NCBI GenBank assembly: GCA_009746045.1
Contig: RPFO01000114.1
Location: forward strand, 547,219-611,218
Direction of reading: 5' to 3'
DNA: 64,000 nt
From: Mesostigma viride
Lineage: Eukaryota; Streptophyta; Mesostigmatophyceae; Mesostigmatales; Mesostigmataceae
Within the stretch, counting starts at the first letter, position 1. Every line of letters begins with the position of its first letter. Shown here piece by piece: positions 1-10,879 of this stretch. The translations under genes were made by a program, and so were the position numbers. A model generated the notes under the pieces. That model saw only the letters and a program-made list of their open reading frames with translations, ran no database searches and had not been told where the DNA came from.

Positions 1-1
1 T

Positions 2-88
2 CTACCGTACACCTACCAATTCTGTGTACAGGACTCTCTCAACTGTGCCTCCTGCATCGTGGACACCGGCACCAATAACTGCATGTAA
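2..88 (+). CDS. C-terminal end of an unidentified Cys-containing protein (partial)
   Basis: Reading frame 2 is open from the window edge to a TAA at 86-88. The codons mostly end in C or G, as in the convincing exons nearby. The peptide is about 28 residues and has four Cys spread along it (Phe-Cys, Asn-Cys, Ser-Cys, Asn-Cys), ending Asn-Asn-Cys-Met. Most of the gene lies outside the window, so no family can be named. It could also be chance; the support is codon bias only. It converges on the minus-strand carotenoid oxygenase gene, whose stop is at 244. Confidence 0.3.
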   Translation, partial: LPYTYQFCVQDSLNCASCIVDTGTNNCM

Positions 89-243
89 ATTGGGAACATG
101 GATATGCCTGCATGCACGCAGTCACGTGTCTATTAATGAACTATAATTAATTAATTAATTATGATATGCCTTCAAAAGCCATGCGTATCTGATCAGCACC
201 CAACAACAGGCAAACTTCGCTTCAGCCAACTTTACGGACAGGT
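89..243. other. Intergenic spacer between convergent genes, with TTAA repeats and a CACGTG site
   Basis: This short AT-rich spacer has a (TTAA)n run at about 146-161 and the 13-mer ACGCAGTCACGTG at 116-128. The same 13-mer recurs at 10802-10814 upstream of the metallothionein gene. It probably holds both 3' UTRs. Confidence 0.5.
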
Positions 244-3200
244 CTATTTCTTATCACGCAGGAACCAGCGATGCTGCGCGTCCAAATCCTTGGCCGTCAG
301 GAAGTTGCCGTGGACCCCAAACGGGACGCGCGCCGGCAGGACAACACGCGCCACCAGTGCCAGCTGGGGAGGGGAGCTGCCCTCTCCCTCGCCCACCTTG
401 TTACCTTCTTCCCCCCCGCCCACCCTCGCGTTCGCCTGCTTGGCGTCCCAAATGCACAGCTCCGACTTACCGCTCGCGTGGTCATGAACAATATCCATCA
501 GGTAGCCGTCGTCCTCCTCCACCGCCCCCTCACGCGCAACAAAGAGGGCCTCCCCCCCCAGCCGGTGGGGCCCGTAGTCGGCCACGGCCGCCACCGTGCA
601 GTTTTTCAGGTCCACCTTGACAAACCCATCGTACATGGGGAGCGCCTCCCCGCGCCGCATGAGGTAGGCGAACCGGCTGCCAGGGTGGCCCAGGTAGGCC
701 CGGTTGATGTCGTTGCGCTCCATGGCGGCGCCGCACGTGGCCGCGACCCGTTGGTGGGCCACGTGGCCAGTGGCCAGGTTGAGCGTCCACTTGGTCAGGT
801 GCGAGGGGGGTTCTTCGGAGAGGTGGATCGGGACAGAGCCCGGGTAGGACTCGAACATGCAGAAGAAGAGGGTCAGGACGGTCTCCTTGACCCCACCATC
901 ACGTGTGTGCGTCTCCTCCCACCCGTTCACGATATGCCACAGGAACCCGCAGGTGGCATTGTCCGAGAGCCAGCGAATGTCATGGGGGCCCGCGGGGCGG
1001 CGGGGGCACACACCGAATCGGATCTTGCAGAGGTCGTCCCAGACGGGGGCGGGGCGCCCCTGCGCCATGCCCCCAATGTCCATCCTGTGGCGGTGGTGGG
1101 AAGGTGAGCGTGGTGGTGGTGGTGGGAAGGTGCGCGTGGTGGTGGCGGGAAGGTGGGCGTGGTCCATGGAAGTTAAGATTGGCTGGTGAGTCCTGCCGTC
1201 CTTGTCGAGATGAAATTATGCACACAGTCTGCATAATGAACGGCTCAATGGTAGATGCAGAAGGGTTTTGGAGAGAGAGGAGGGCAGGCGGGCTGGGGGC
1301 CCGGCGGGCGGGCGGGCAGGCGGGTGGGCGGGCAGGCAGGCGGGCAGGCAGGCGGGCAGGCAGGCAGAATGGGGTGGCTGGGAATGGACGAACAAAGGGT
1401 GGCCCCATCCCATCTGCAACAGTTGAGCCGTAGGACAAGAAAACCGCCAGCAGCACCGGACACACAGGTTGTTAGGGACACGAATTGGCAACCCAATCAC
1501 GTACGAAAGCATGGGGTAGTAGTACTATGCCAAACACGCCTACCGCAGGCGACACCAGAAGCTTTGAACATGATAAGGTCACCAGCAATTTATCCCAAGC
1601 ACGTACTAATCCCTAAACCCTAAACAGAAATGGGGAGAAGGGGCGAGGGGGAATGCTGACCCCATGAGCAACCAGTCCCCGTCGCACCCTGGCCCGAGCC
1701 CAAGGAAAACAGCTGCTGGCAACCGCCGTTGTAGCCCCAGAAGTTGACCCCCCCCCCCCCCCCCCCCCCCCCACACTTTATTAATTCACCCTACATTAGT
1801 CCGCTGCCACCTGCAGCCCAGCACTCGAGACCTGAAATGGGAGGCCCTGAACTATGAACCCCAAGCCCGACCGTACATAAAAGACACAATTTCTAATCAC
1901 ACAATCCCCACATGAACTGCTCCATCGCCCCCACCCCACGCCTACTAAACACCCACTAAGGGGTGACATCTATAAACCATCGCATGTTTCGGCAATCCCC
2001 CACACCAGTGGTCCACCAGAACATACCTGCGACCTCAACCCTTTTCGGAATCCCCCATTTTCGGAATCCTCCTTCCCTACCTCGATCGTGCAACCTTGCA
2101 CCCGTATACTTCATGTCAAGCGGTCCGTCGCCAGCGACAATAGCCTATGACATGGAACAGGGACAGCATTTGGGCCAAAAGGCCATGCCTATCACCCTAG
2201 TTTTCCTGCATACTAGTGCACGCCCACACCCACGCAAACAGCCACCCGTACTCCCCCCCTCTCCCCCTCCCCCCCAACCCCCACCCCCCCTCCTCATCGT
2301 GGCCCAAGAATGGAAAATCACCCCCTCACTTTGTCAGATGGTCCACCAACGCAGTGGCCCAAACATCCCACATCCCACATCCCACATCCCCCCACCCCCC
2401 CCACCCCCACACACATCTCACACACAAACACACAGTCCAACGCACCCAGCCTAGGCCCTATGCACATGCCCTTTCTTCCCCTTTTCCCCCCCCACCTCAT
2501 CGAGTGGTCCACCACCACCGCATAGTTCTCGGTCAGAAAGTAGTCGTGCAGGAGCAGCGGCGACTGGACACCAGGCGGCGATGCGAGGGGGAACCTGGTC
2601 AGGTGGGCCAGCTCGCCCTGCGGCGTGAGCGCACCGAACAGAACGACGCTGTCATCCGACTGCAAGTAGCCACTCTCGCTCCCACCCTTGCTCGCATGGA
2701 CCTCCTCACCACCCTTGCTCCCACTCTTGCTCGCATGGGCGCCCTCGCCACCCATGCTCGAGCCATCACTGGTTTTATTGCCAGCATCCAACACCGCCAA
2801 TGATGGTGATGATGGTGATGACCCTGGTTTGGTCGCCCCATCAGCGGTCGCCTGCGGACGCCCACCGTTCACTATTTCTGGCGCACGACCCCCGTTGACC
2901 CGTTCTTGCTGTTGCGGATTCCTTTCTGGATGCTTGGGGGGCCCTGCGGGGGCAGCATTAGCCGCGGGTGGGGGGGCAGAATCAGCCGTGGCTGTGGGGG
3001 ATGGAGGTACCCGCTTGGGTGGCGGCGAGTATTTTGGGAGGCCGAAGAAGTAGAGCTCCCCCGTGCGCGGACAGATCTTGTGGTGGGCGGTGAACGCGGC
3101 CAGCCGCTCGTCGCCAAAGTTGTCAAAGTCCCCCACCGCGTCGACTTGGCCGGTGGAGGGGTTGATCGAGATCTGGAGGGGGGGAACGACCTCCACCTGC

Positions 3201-4441
3201 GGTTGGGGGGGCAGTCCACTCCAAAAATGAGAACTTCTATTACATTTTAGTATGAGCAATACCGGCGTGTTGGAGGGGGGGCAATGACCTCCACCTGCGG
3301 TTGGGGGGAAATTCATCACATAAGACTGGGAGACACTAAATTGGGACAGTGGATTGATGTCAAAGAATAATATATCTACAAACCAGCCCGCTGATGTGTA
3401 TAGATCTCTTTCCTGGGGCACTGAGAGCTCAAGGACGGGTGTGTCGTAGGCATGGGTTTGTTCTGGTTTGCTGGCTGAGGTTTATTTCCATGATTACCAT
3501 GGCTATGCGTGGGAGCCATTTCTTCCCGTCGCGTCCAGCACACCAGCTGCTTGCGCAAACATCCCTGGGATGAGGTGACCCGCGGGGCCCATGGGCTGCC
3601 TTGTGATATGCACGCATAAAAACGCTTGACTTACTTTCGAAGGCTGACACTGAGCTGCACATAATATAGCTAATCGCTATCTAGCTAACTTACAGGGCGG
3701 CACACCAGGCGGTTGCGGTCCAGCCACCTATAGTGGATTGCTGTATGAAGGGTTCAGACATTACGACAGGTATTGACAGGTTTTGACGGGTTGTGACAGG
3801 TGTCACTTCAGACTTACCTCCCTCAAACCGAAGCTTGGCATGAATACTACATAGAGAGAATGCTAACCTCTCACTATAACAACAACTATAATGATTACTA
3901 CAAAAAGAGAGTGCTAACCTCTCACTATAACAACAACCACAATGATTACTATTATTTATTGCTATTATTGCCAGGCATCCCAGCACCTTACCTCGGCGAA
4001 CATCTTGCCGCCGATGTATAGAGTGTTGGTGCTCGGGTTGAAGGGGTAGTCCACGTGGGCTGGGTGGCCCTCGTCTGACTCGAGCGCCTTGCGCCACCCC
4101 ATGAGCGTCATCAGTGCCGGCATGCCGCCACCAAACAGCAAGCCAGTGGTGACGGGGAATAGATCCCGGCCGGCTGCCAGATTCGCCCTTGCCCGTTCCG
4201 ACATAATCCACGACCGCGCATAGTATAAAGCGTTGCCATGTGACAGCCGCACCGTGTGCAGCATGGCATCGCCATCGAAGAAATGAATGGGACCGGCCGG
4301 GGGGTGGAATCGCTGGTTGGTCCCGTTGCGCAGGTACAGCCCGTCGATGTCGGGGGGGATGGAACCTACCACGGTCAGGTGGGGGGAGGGGTAGCAGGCG
4401 TCGCCGTCGACGGGGGTGAAGTTGCCGAGCTGGAAGGGGTT
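244..4441 (-). CDS. Carotenoid cleavage dioxygenase (RPE65/CCD family), three exons
   Basis: Predicted non-haem iron oxygenase that cleaves a carotenoid double bond. Exons in transcript order: 4441-3992 (150 codons), 3196-2496 and 1084-244, the last ending in TAG at 244-246. Junctions are GAG|GTAAGG, CGCAG|GTGGAG, ATGAG|GTGGGG and CCACAG|GATGG, and the phases agree. All four family iron-ligand His are visible: TAHHKICP, LLLHDYF, LWHIVNGWEE and FGVHGNF near the C terminus. The first exon carries the usual NPFxxGNF and GLYLRNGTN signatures. Between TGELYFFG and VVLFGALTPQG lies a low-complexity Pro/Ala/Ser/Gly insert of about 130 residues, longer than usual for the family. No start codon is seen at 4441; a likely upstream exon is at 5848-5943. 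The substrate and subclass (CCD1, CCD7, CCD8, NCED or apocarotenoid oxygenase) cannot be set from this. Confidence 0.88.
1085..2495 (-). other. Intron of the carotenoid oxygenase gene rich in low-complexity DNA
   Basis: This 1.4-kb intron holds a G-rich (GGGCGGGCAGGC)n tract at about 1290-1367, two plant-telomere-like CCCTAAA units near 1608-1622, a 25-base C run at 1748-1772 and Pro-codon-like CCA/CAC tracts at 2230-2430. Next to its acceptor (about 1087-1160) the polypyrimidine tract is itself a tandem repeat of a CACCTTCCCACCACCACG-like unit. No other gene is seen in it. Confidence 0.7.
3260..3310 (-). repeat. Partial duplicate of a splice acceptor and exon start inside the intron
   Basis: The segment around the true acceptor (about 3170-3210) recurs about 98 bp upstream in the transcript with few changes. 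It includes CCAACCGCAG|GTGGAGGTC, with an alternative exon start at 3294. Use of this decoy acceptor would read VEVIAPPPT and reach a stop within about 15 codons. The intron as called runs 3197-3991. Confidence 0.7.
3868..3956. repeat. Two-copy tandem repeat of about 48 bp
   Basis: Two adjacent copies share GTGCTAACCTCTCACTATAA-like and AACAACNANAATGATTACTA-like blocks. They lie inside the intron between the first two carotenoid oxygenase exons. Confidence 0.7.
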
Positions 4442-4484
4442 CTGGTATGGGTATGTGACACCGCGCACCGTTTATTATGGTGAG

Positions 4485-4755
4485 CCATTAGTGGCTGCCC
4501 AGCTGGCAGGGGTTCTGTAATGTACAGCGCACAACGGTTACAGTGAACCATCAAGTGTTCAAGAAAACAGTGCTGAAGTTGCCCAGCTGTGAAAAAACAT
4601 AGCACACAGTCATTGTAGTATGGCATTACAGTGACTGTTAGTGTTGCCCAGCTGGACGGGGTTCTGCTATGGTGCAAGCGCGCAACGGTTACAGTGAACC
4701 ATCAATTGTTGAAGAGAACTGTTAGCGTTCTCCCAGCTGGAAGGGGTACAATTAC
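4485..4755 (-). repeat. Diverged intronic copies of an acceptor and exon start
   Basis: At least three degenerate copies of the first 20 or so bases of the exon that starts at 4441 lie upstream in the putative intron. They are near 4497-4518, 4648-4673 and 4730-4750, with a shorter trace near 4573-4585. On the minus strand each reads like CAG-AACCCC-CCAGCTGGGC. They are separated by repeated GGTTCACTGTAACCGTTG-like spacers, so the whole block looks like a decayed tandem repeat. Confidence 0.65.
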
Positions 4756-5100
4756 AGTGTAAGGTACAGTGCACAGTTTTACAGTACCGGTACCAGTAGT
4801 GGCCAGTAGTATTGCATGATAGTGAACCTTCACCTTCAGCAGCTGTCATCACAGCGCACAGTTTTACAGGTGATATAGCGCTAGTAGTATAGCATGATGG
4901 TGGAACATGAGTGCGTATTCAGCCTGGTCGGGGTCTGTGATACTCAAAATTACAGCAATAAATACAGGAGTGCTGTGATTGGCATTGCAGCGGCATTACT
5001 GCGGTGCCCATCATAGTGCACTGCTAGCATGTTGCGTTTATGGTGGCGAATCGAGCAATGGTAGAACCCTGGCACCATTGTGGCAAGTACATTAAGCATG

Positions 5101-5330
5101 GCAAGAGATTACTTAAAGCATACCAAGAGAATACTAAGAGATTACTTGAAGCATACCAAGAGAATACTAAGAGATTACTTGAAGCATACCAAGAGAATAC
5201 TAAGAGATTACTTGAAGCATACCAAGAGAATACTAAGAGATTACTTGAAGCATACCAAGAGAATACTAAGAGATTACTTGAAGCATACCAAGAGAATACT
5301 AAGAGATTATTACGTAAAGCATACCAATAG
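5101..5330. repeat. 33-bp minisatellite, about seven copies
   Basis: The unit begins AGAGATTACTTGAAGCATAC and is repeated nearly perfectly every 33 bp, with changes only in the edge copies. Because 33 is a multiple of three it gives open frames on the plus strand (an AYQENTKRLLE repeat). There is no other evidence of coding. Confidence 0.9.
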
Positions 5331-5847
5331 GATGAGCTAACCCTGCTCTGCTGGAAGCTGCGCTGTGGTACTTATTGTGTACTACATATTTATGTTGCAA
5401 CTGTACGTTGTAACACTCCGCCGCCATGCACATATGCACAATCCAGGTCCCATGGAGGTGATGGCCCGCGCGATTCTGCTGGCAACTGCACAGCTACCAT
5501 CATTGATGAATGATCTGCAGTCACCGTCATCGTAACGGTCTCCCTATGCGGTACACACTATGGCCTTGCCGGTAGTTCCATAGTAACACATTCATGTGGG
5601 CATACACTTGTTTGTTTGGATAATAAACAGGCACCTCACCGTCGTTAGTTTGGGGGGCACTATTCCCTAGGGTACGAGTATTGGATGCATGCGGGTGCTC
5701 AATAACTTTATGCTAGCACCCCCTGCCCTCTAACTCTAAGGGTAGTACACACCGGCTTCCCTTGATCGTCCCCGAGCGCCCGCGTGCATCTGGCGCAAAA
5801 AAAGTGGGTATGTTCACTAATACTTAATGCATCCGTCAACGCCCCAC

Positions 5848-5943
5848 CTGCGCCGCCGGGTCCTGCGGCGTCCACTTTGGCAGGCTCTCGGCCGTGACAG
5901 TTGGCAGCTCTGAAGGCAGCGCGCACGCCAGGGACGACACATC
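5848..5943 (-). CDS. Probable upstream exon of the carotenoid oxygenase gene
   Basis: This 96-bp open segment (32 codons) has strong GC3 bias. It is bounded by an acceptor CGTGCAG|GATG and a donor CGCAG|GTGGGG. It starts and ends in phase 0, which fits the phase-0 start of the next exon at 4441. The peptide includes ELPTVTAESLPKW and ends DPAAQ, which would run straight into NPFQLGNF, a plausible N-terminal segment for this family. The intron would be 4442-5847. Exons further 5', including the start codon and any plastid transit peptide, were not found. Membership of the same gene is inferred from phase and position, without homology. Confidence 0.45.
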
Positions 5944-6058
5944 CTGCACGCGCCCCCAGCACACAGATGATGTCACCACAGCAAAACTTGCACACATATG
6001 TCTCCACATAATTGGTTATATCAATGAGACAACAGTATGGCTGATGCCGGCGCAAGTT

Positions 6059-6245
6059 GGCCCAGCGATGTACATATGAACAAATAGTGGGTGATATCGC
6101 ACATAGAAACATAAATGATTATATATGATGGCAGCACTGATGTTGGCCCAGTGATGTACATATGAACAAATAGTGGGTGATATCGCACATAGAAACATAA
6201 ATGATTGTATATGATGGCAGCACTGATGTTGGCCCAGTGATTTGT
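6059..6245. repeat. 86-bp tandem repeat, just over two copies
   Basis: GGCCCAGYGATGTACATATG starts at 6059 and 6145, and the next GGCCCAGTGAT is at 6231, so the period is 86 bp. Copies differ at only a few bases. Confidence 0.85.
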
Positions 6246-6683
6246 ATATGGACACATTTTTATGAATGGTCCCATCTTTGGCGCCATGCAGCATGTGAAC
6301 AGGAATGAAAATTGTCGCCACAGGAGTGAGTACAAGGAAAAGTCGGGTCGCCAGAATTAGCTATTTGTTGCCACAGGAGTGGTTCGCCTTTTGTCCGGTG
6401 CCAGCACATGTCATCAACCGTGATGCACACGTTCCCGCATGGTCCGCGCCAGCACGGAATGTGAGGCATGCATCAATTTAATGTATACATGGACACATGG
6501 CTGGTGCCACTATGCCTATAGAGACACACGATGTCTTTGGCCGGTGCCACTATGAACATGAAGCATTGATCATTGGTTCAACAGCCAGCGTCAACATATA
6601 GAGAGCAGAATAAGACCGGGATGAAATAGAACAGAACAAGGGTTGGGAGGAGAGCTGGGATAAACCCCAGCAGCATTAAACCG

Positions 6684-6735
6684 TACTCGGTCCGATTTGA
6701 AGGACTGAGTTTTTCTCAGTCCTATTTAACGGACC
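6684..6735. repeat. Compound hairpin with CTCAGTCC arms (site 1)
   Basis: AGGACTGAG, TTTTT and CTCAGTCCT form a perfect 9-bp stem at 6701-6723. Flanking CTCGGTCC on the left and GGACCG on the right give alternative stems with 8-base loops. The same arms recur at 8007-8026 and 8383-8414. Confidence 0.75.
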
Positions 6736-8382
6736 GCGTTTGTGGCAGAACTAGCTCAGATTCTAGCAAACGTTCGAAGATTCTGTATGGACCAGATTCC
6801 AGCTCTAGATTTGTCACGCGCACACCTGGTTAACTCTACTTTTGGACACCTGGACAGGGACCTACAGTCAAGGAAAGTAGGCGGAGTACCATGGCCAAAC
6901 GAGGACGACTTGAATAAAAATTATTGACGTCCGCAGCGATGGTTGCGGACACAACTGACTGGGGCGAGAGCATGACTCAACATTTTGGACTGAAACTTTG
7001 TACTAGGCATCATCCCTATAGGTCTGATACATGCTAATATCCTAGCCATCCAATATTTGCAAGTGCGCAGCTATGTCTCGAGGTGATGTCTGCAGCAAAT
7101 CGCATGAGCAGCCAGGGGGTGATACTGCGAGCTCTCGTTGTTGCACGGCAAAGCAAGTGCAAATATTTGAGCATGGATGAGTTCGGTACGGGGTTCCTAG
7201 CGTAATTCTTCATCCATGGCATTCAGCACATGCTTGAGGCTACGTTCGTGAGGTGGGCGTGCTAGCTCCCGCAAAATAATCTGCGGTTTCGCCCAGGTAC
7301 GTTTTAGCCTTATAGCATGTCTCAGTGACCGCATATGTGTGATTTATTGTTTCGATACCAAAATCGGGGCTGTACTCGAGGGTTTATGAGTGTCTTTTTG
7401 TCGCTATTGCTTCTGCGCATTGGCTTGTGATGGTTGGTTAGTAGTACTACCTTGGCCAGATTTTGGACGGTATTTGATTGCTTTTAGCGTATGCTGCAAC
7501 AACTGTTGGTATCACGACAGATATCGTTTGTAATAATGATGAGGGTGATGATACGATGCTGTCCCTTGCTTTAACAACTCAGGGCGAGTTTTTGTGCCCA
7601 GTTCTTGGCATGCGTCTTCTCAGTTTGCTGGCCAAGTCCGCTTTGTTTGTGCACGAGACATGGACATGCCTGGGATCTGCTTGCACTAAAGCACCAGCAA
7701 GTAACTACTACTTTCGTTTCTTTCCTTTTTGCTTTTATTTTGGAGTTGTTTAAAGCATATAGGATGCTTGGTTATGAGCTTCTCGCAAGTGGCACTCTTC
7801 ACATGCAATATGTGTAGAAGGCAGCCTTCTACACATGCTTTATGCCCCATGGCGCTAGCTTTACAATATTATTTAGGATGAGTTGCGGACAGTGTTATAA
7901 GCTGGAAATGTGTTGGAGGATGCATATCTTGCTAGCTATGATGTTTTGTGCCACGTTGGGATAGGCAACCTGAACGGTAGAACTAACCAACCACCCCCCC
8001 AAAACCCAGTCCTATTTTTAGGACTGAGTCACTTGGGCTGGCTCACTTTGCTAGCTGGCGCACTTTGCTAGTCTAGCTGGCGTGTAGAGCTTTGTAACAT
8101 TCCATGAAGTCAGTGTTCCTATGGCCTTCCTAGGATTATCTCCATCTGCCATCGAAATTCCAGGGTCTATATATTTGAAAAACAGCCACTGATGCATTAT
8201 ATACATGCCAAATCCCATTTTCCCGTACCCCCCTGGGGTTGGCGCTATTTATAGCACCCAACAGTCATAGATATGTGACCAGTGGAATGTCCCCAAAGAA
8301 ATTCACCATAAACGCATGCTTCGTACCACGGGGTAGCCAGAAATTCTTTTTTGGCCATAGAGAAAAATATTTGAAAAGATGT
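6736..8382. other. No recognisable gene
   Basis: There are only short AT-rich frames without codon bias or splice structure. The one notable item is hairpin site 2 at 8007-8026 (CAGTCCTA, TTTT, TAGGACTG). Confidence 0.5.
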
Positions 8383-8414
8383 GCAACTCAGTCCGATTTT
8401 TAGGACTGAGTTGC
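8383..8414. repeat. Hairpin with CTCAGTCC arms (site 3)
   Basis: A perfect 12-bp stem, GCAACTCAGTCC with GGACTGAGTTGC, encloses the 8-base loop GATTTTTA. It shares arms and loop style with the sites at 6684-6735 and 8007-8026. Confidence 0.85.
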
Positions 8415-8524
8415 TACGGTTGAAGGGTTAACGCCAGAGGAACACTTGGTGCGGGTTGAATCAGCCCAATCGGGGAAGGGCGGCTGGACACATCAGTGCA
8501 TTACACTAGTGAACGTTGTGCCGT

Positions 8525-8675
8525 ACCACTGCCCTCGGATATTTTTGCCTTCATGCACACCATCGATGCGTACCATGCCGCCTCGCCCGTGCGCCTGCGC
8601 GGCGACCCCGTCCCGCCCGCCTTCACCCAGAGATGCCATTTCCTCAGCTCAAGCGATCCTGGCCATAGGCGAGAG
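8525..8675 (+). CDS. Possible exon of an unidentified gene
   Basis: From 8525 to about 8675 one plus-strand frame shows marked C/G third positions and an ordinary-looking peptide (DIFAFMHTIDAYHAASPVRL, then GDPVPPAFTQRCHF). The flanks are AT-rich without bias. An acceptor-like ACACTAG lies at 8504-8510, and no good donor was found. No family is recognised. It could be an isolated exon of a gene whose other exons were missed, or a gene fragment. Confidence 0.25.
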
Positions 8676-10740
8676 GTGTCAATGAATTCTTGCACACATC
8701 CATGTGTTAACCCCTCGATGTTTCCACCACGCCGCGCTTGTTACCAGACGAGCGGTTGCTGGCCGCCGATCGGTCATTTCGGCAGGCGAATAGGCAGGCT
8801 GACTCATCAGCGATTTCTGAGTCTACAGCACAAAAGAGAGATTGCATGTCAGCTAGATCGCTAGCTTGCGGCTGGGTACGCGTGATTCCCGGCCAACGCA
8901 TCGACAGAGCAACAGGAATCGATGAGCTTGCGTGTGCCTGGTCGGCTGCCTTGCAGGCATCCAGAGACTTTATACTGCATGTACCTAATAAAAACTAGAC
9001 GTTTTATGATATGGCCATTCAATGATCCACGCTTACCAGTCGCGAATCGAGCAGGCGATTCCAAGCCTACAACCTAAACTTGTGATACTAGAACGAACGC
9101 TGTTTCAAACGGCCAGATCCGCGCGGGCAAGAATGGCGAGTTTGCGTCGTGACCAGCTACGGCGCAACGTCGACACCAACGCCCGGGATACCGCCAAATA
9201 CTAAATCCAGATTTCCTATGCATCTGCTCCACCGCTGCAATTTCCCGACGGTACTGCCTGCAGAAGGCCCGCAGGAAATTCGGCAGAAGCTTGAACGGCC
9301 AGATGCGTGAATTGGGTTCGCACAAGCATTACAGTACATACAGTAGTGCTGTATAGACGAGGCAGCGGAGCCGGTGGAACGCCGCTCTGTCAAAGCTCTC
9401 TACCTACCTATCTGTTTTTAATATAGTTGGATACAGCAGAAAATCTGGGTGAAATCCTGCTGCGAAACCGAGAATAATAATAATTATTATTACCGGTGTA
9501 ACGTGTTGTTGTTGTTGAAAAAAAAATGGTAAATCGTAAAATTATCCGGCGGAGCCAGGGTGTAATAGGGAATTTAAAATTTTTTTAATTATCCAATTAT
9601 GGACCAGAACAGGACCAGAGATATAACATTGCGTAGTAGATTTTCGGGTTCAGTTCAGTTCAGTTGTTTCCCACGCCGCACATGGTAGTAGATTTTCTGT
9701 TGTTGTTGTGTTGTTGTGTCCCACGCCGCACATGGGCAGCAGAGAATCTATAGTGGCCGAGGGCCGGATATACCAGTATTCAGTATCGGTGGTGCTATCG
9801 GGGCACTGGGACATGGACGGTTGCATCATTTTTCGGGTACATGGGTATTTTATTAACCAAAAAGTATACTAAAATGTAGTAGATTCAAGCTAGCCTGAGT
9901 GCTGATCTCTCAGCGATCTCTTCAGGTCTGCTACTTGACAGCGAAACGACAAGAATACGCTATCTTGCTGGCAATTGACATGGCGTGCTCCAGGATGGCA
10001 AGTTTGCGTGACGTCAGGTAGGAACGCCGTGCAAGTGTAACCTTTCTGTCACTACCCTGACGGGAATATTGTCCAGAAGGAAGGCCGTACCAATTGCCGT
10101 GATTCGCCGTTGGCTAGAAGATTCTTGCACACGTTTGCCTGGCGGGGATCTTTTCCTGTCGCCACTCGCCAGAGCTGGCTGACTCAACCCCAGAAAGGTC
10201 ACGAGGCCTAAAATTGAAGGCGAGAACCAGGAAGGACGCAAACCTTCGTTTACCTTCGTTGCGACACATCACACACCCGACCCCTCGACTACGTCTTATT
10301 TCCTTCTCCCTCCCAAATTCTATCTTTAAATAATTCTTGTAGAGGCCATTACTGGTTTCGGTGTTGAAAGCGGTATTTAATTCAGACGCAAACGATCGGC
10401 CCAAGAATAAGATGAGGTGCAATTGCCCTGGCGGTGCGTTGATGCTTCTCTCATAGCACGACCTGTTTTCTTTCCTTTTTTTATGTCATCGCTGTTGTTG
10501 CGTGGGCTGAGTGGCTCATTTGTCAACATGCCATTATGATGCCATGCCATTAGTTTGGCTTGTATAACCATGGGCGCGTGGGGAGCGCCACGCATTCAGT
10601 TAGTCCCCGACATTAATTGTATACCTATGGTATTGCATTGGTTGTATTGCACCCACAGTGTTGCGCCCCGGCACCATGCTGTGGAGAGAGCGCTATGTGG
10701 CCTGCCCACTTGCGGCAGTGAGAGAAGCTAGGGCGCCCTC
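8676..10740. other. No recognisable gene
   Basis: Unique, mostly AT-rich sequence. It has a TAATAATTATTATTA palindrome near 9475-9492, GTTGTTGTT runs near 9505 and 9699, and a repeated CCCACGCCGCACATGG motif at about 9669 and 9720. No exon could be supported. Confidence 0.45.
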
Positions 10741-10753
10741 CCTCCTTCTCGTT

Positions 10754-10764
10754 GTGTATATAGG
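10754..10764 (+). promoter_or_regulatory. TATA-like element upstream of the metallothionein-like gene
   Basis: TGTATATAGG lies about 125 bp upstream of the Cys-rich reading frame. A CACGTG palindrome at 10809-10814 sits between the TATA-like box and the coding start. No metal-response element could be named. Confidence 0.4.
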
Positions 10765-10879
10765 GTTGAAGGTTCCTTTACTCTGTATTGGCACCCACGC
10801 GACGCAGTCACGTGCTTGTTAATAATTAATTGTAGAATACATGTCGAATTGTTCCATGTGCTTGCCACTACTTTTGCAG

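Noticed and set aside
1608-1622. Plant-type telomere repeat (CCCTAAA)
   Set aside because: Only two units inside an intron; too short for a telomere or interstitial telomere.
5040-5330. 96-codon frame with AYQENTKRLLE repeats
   Set aside because: The 33-bp minisatellite is divisible by three, so open frames are expected; the flanks lack coding bias.
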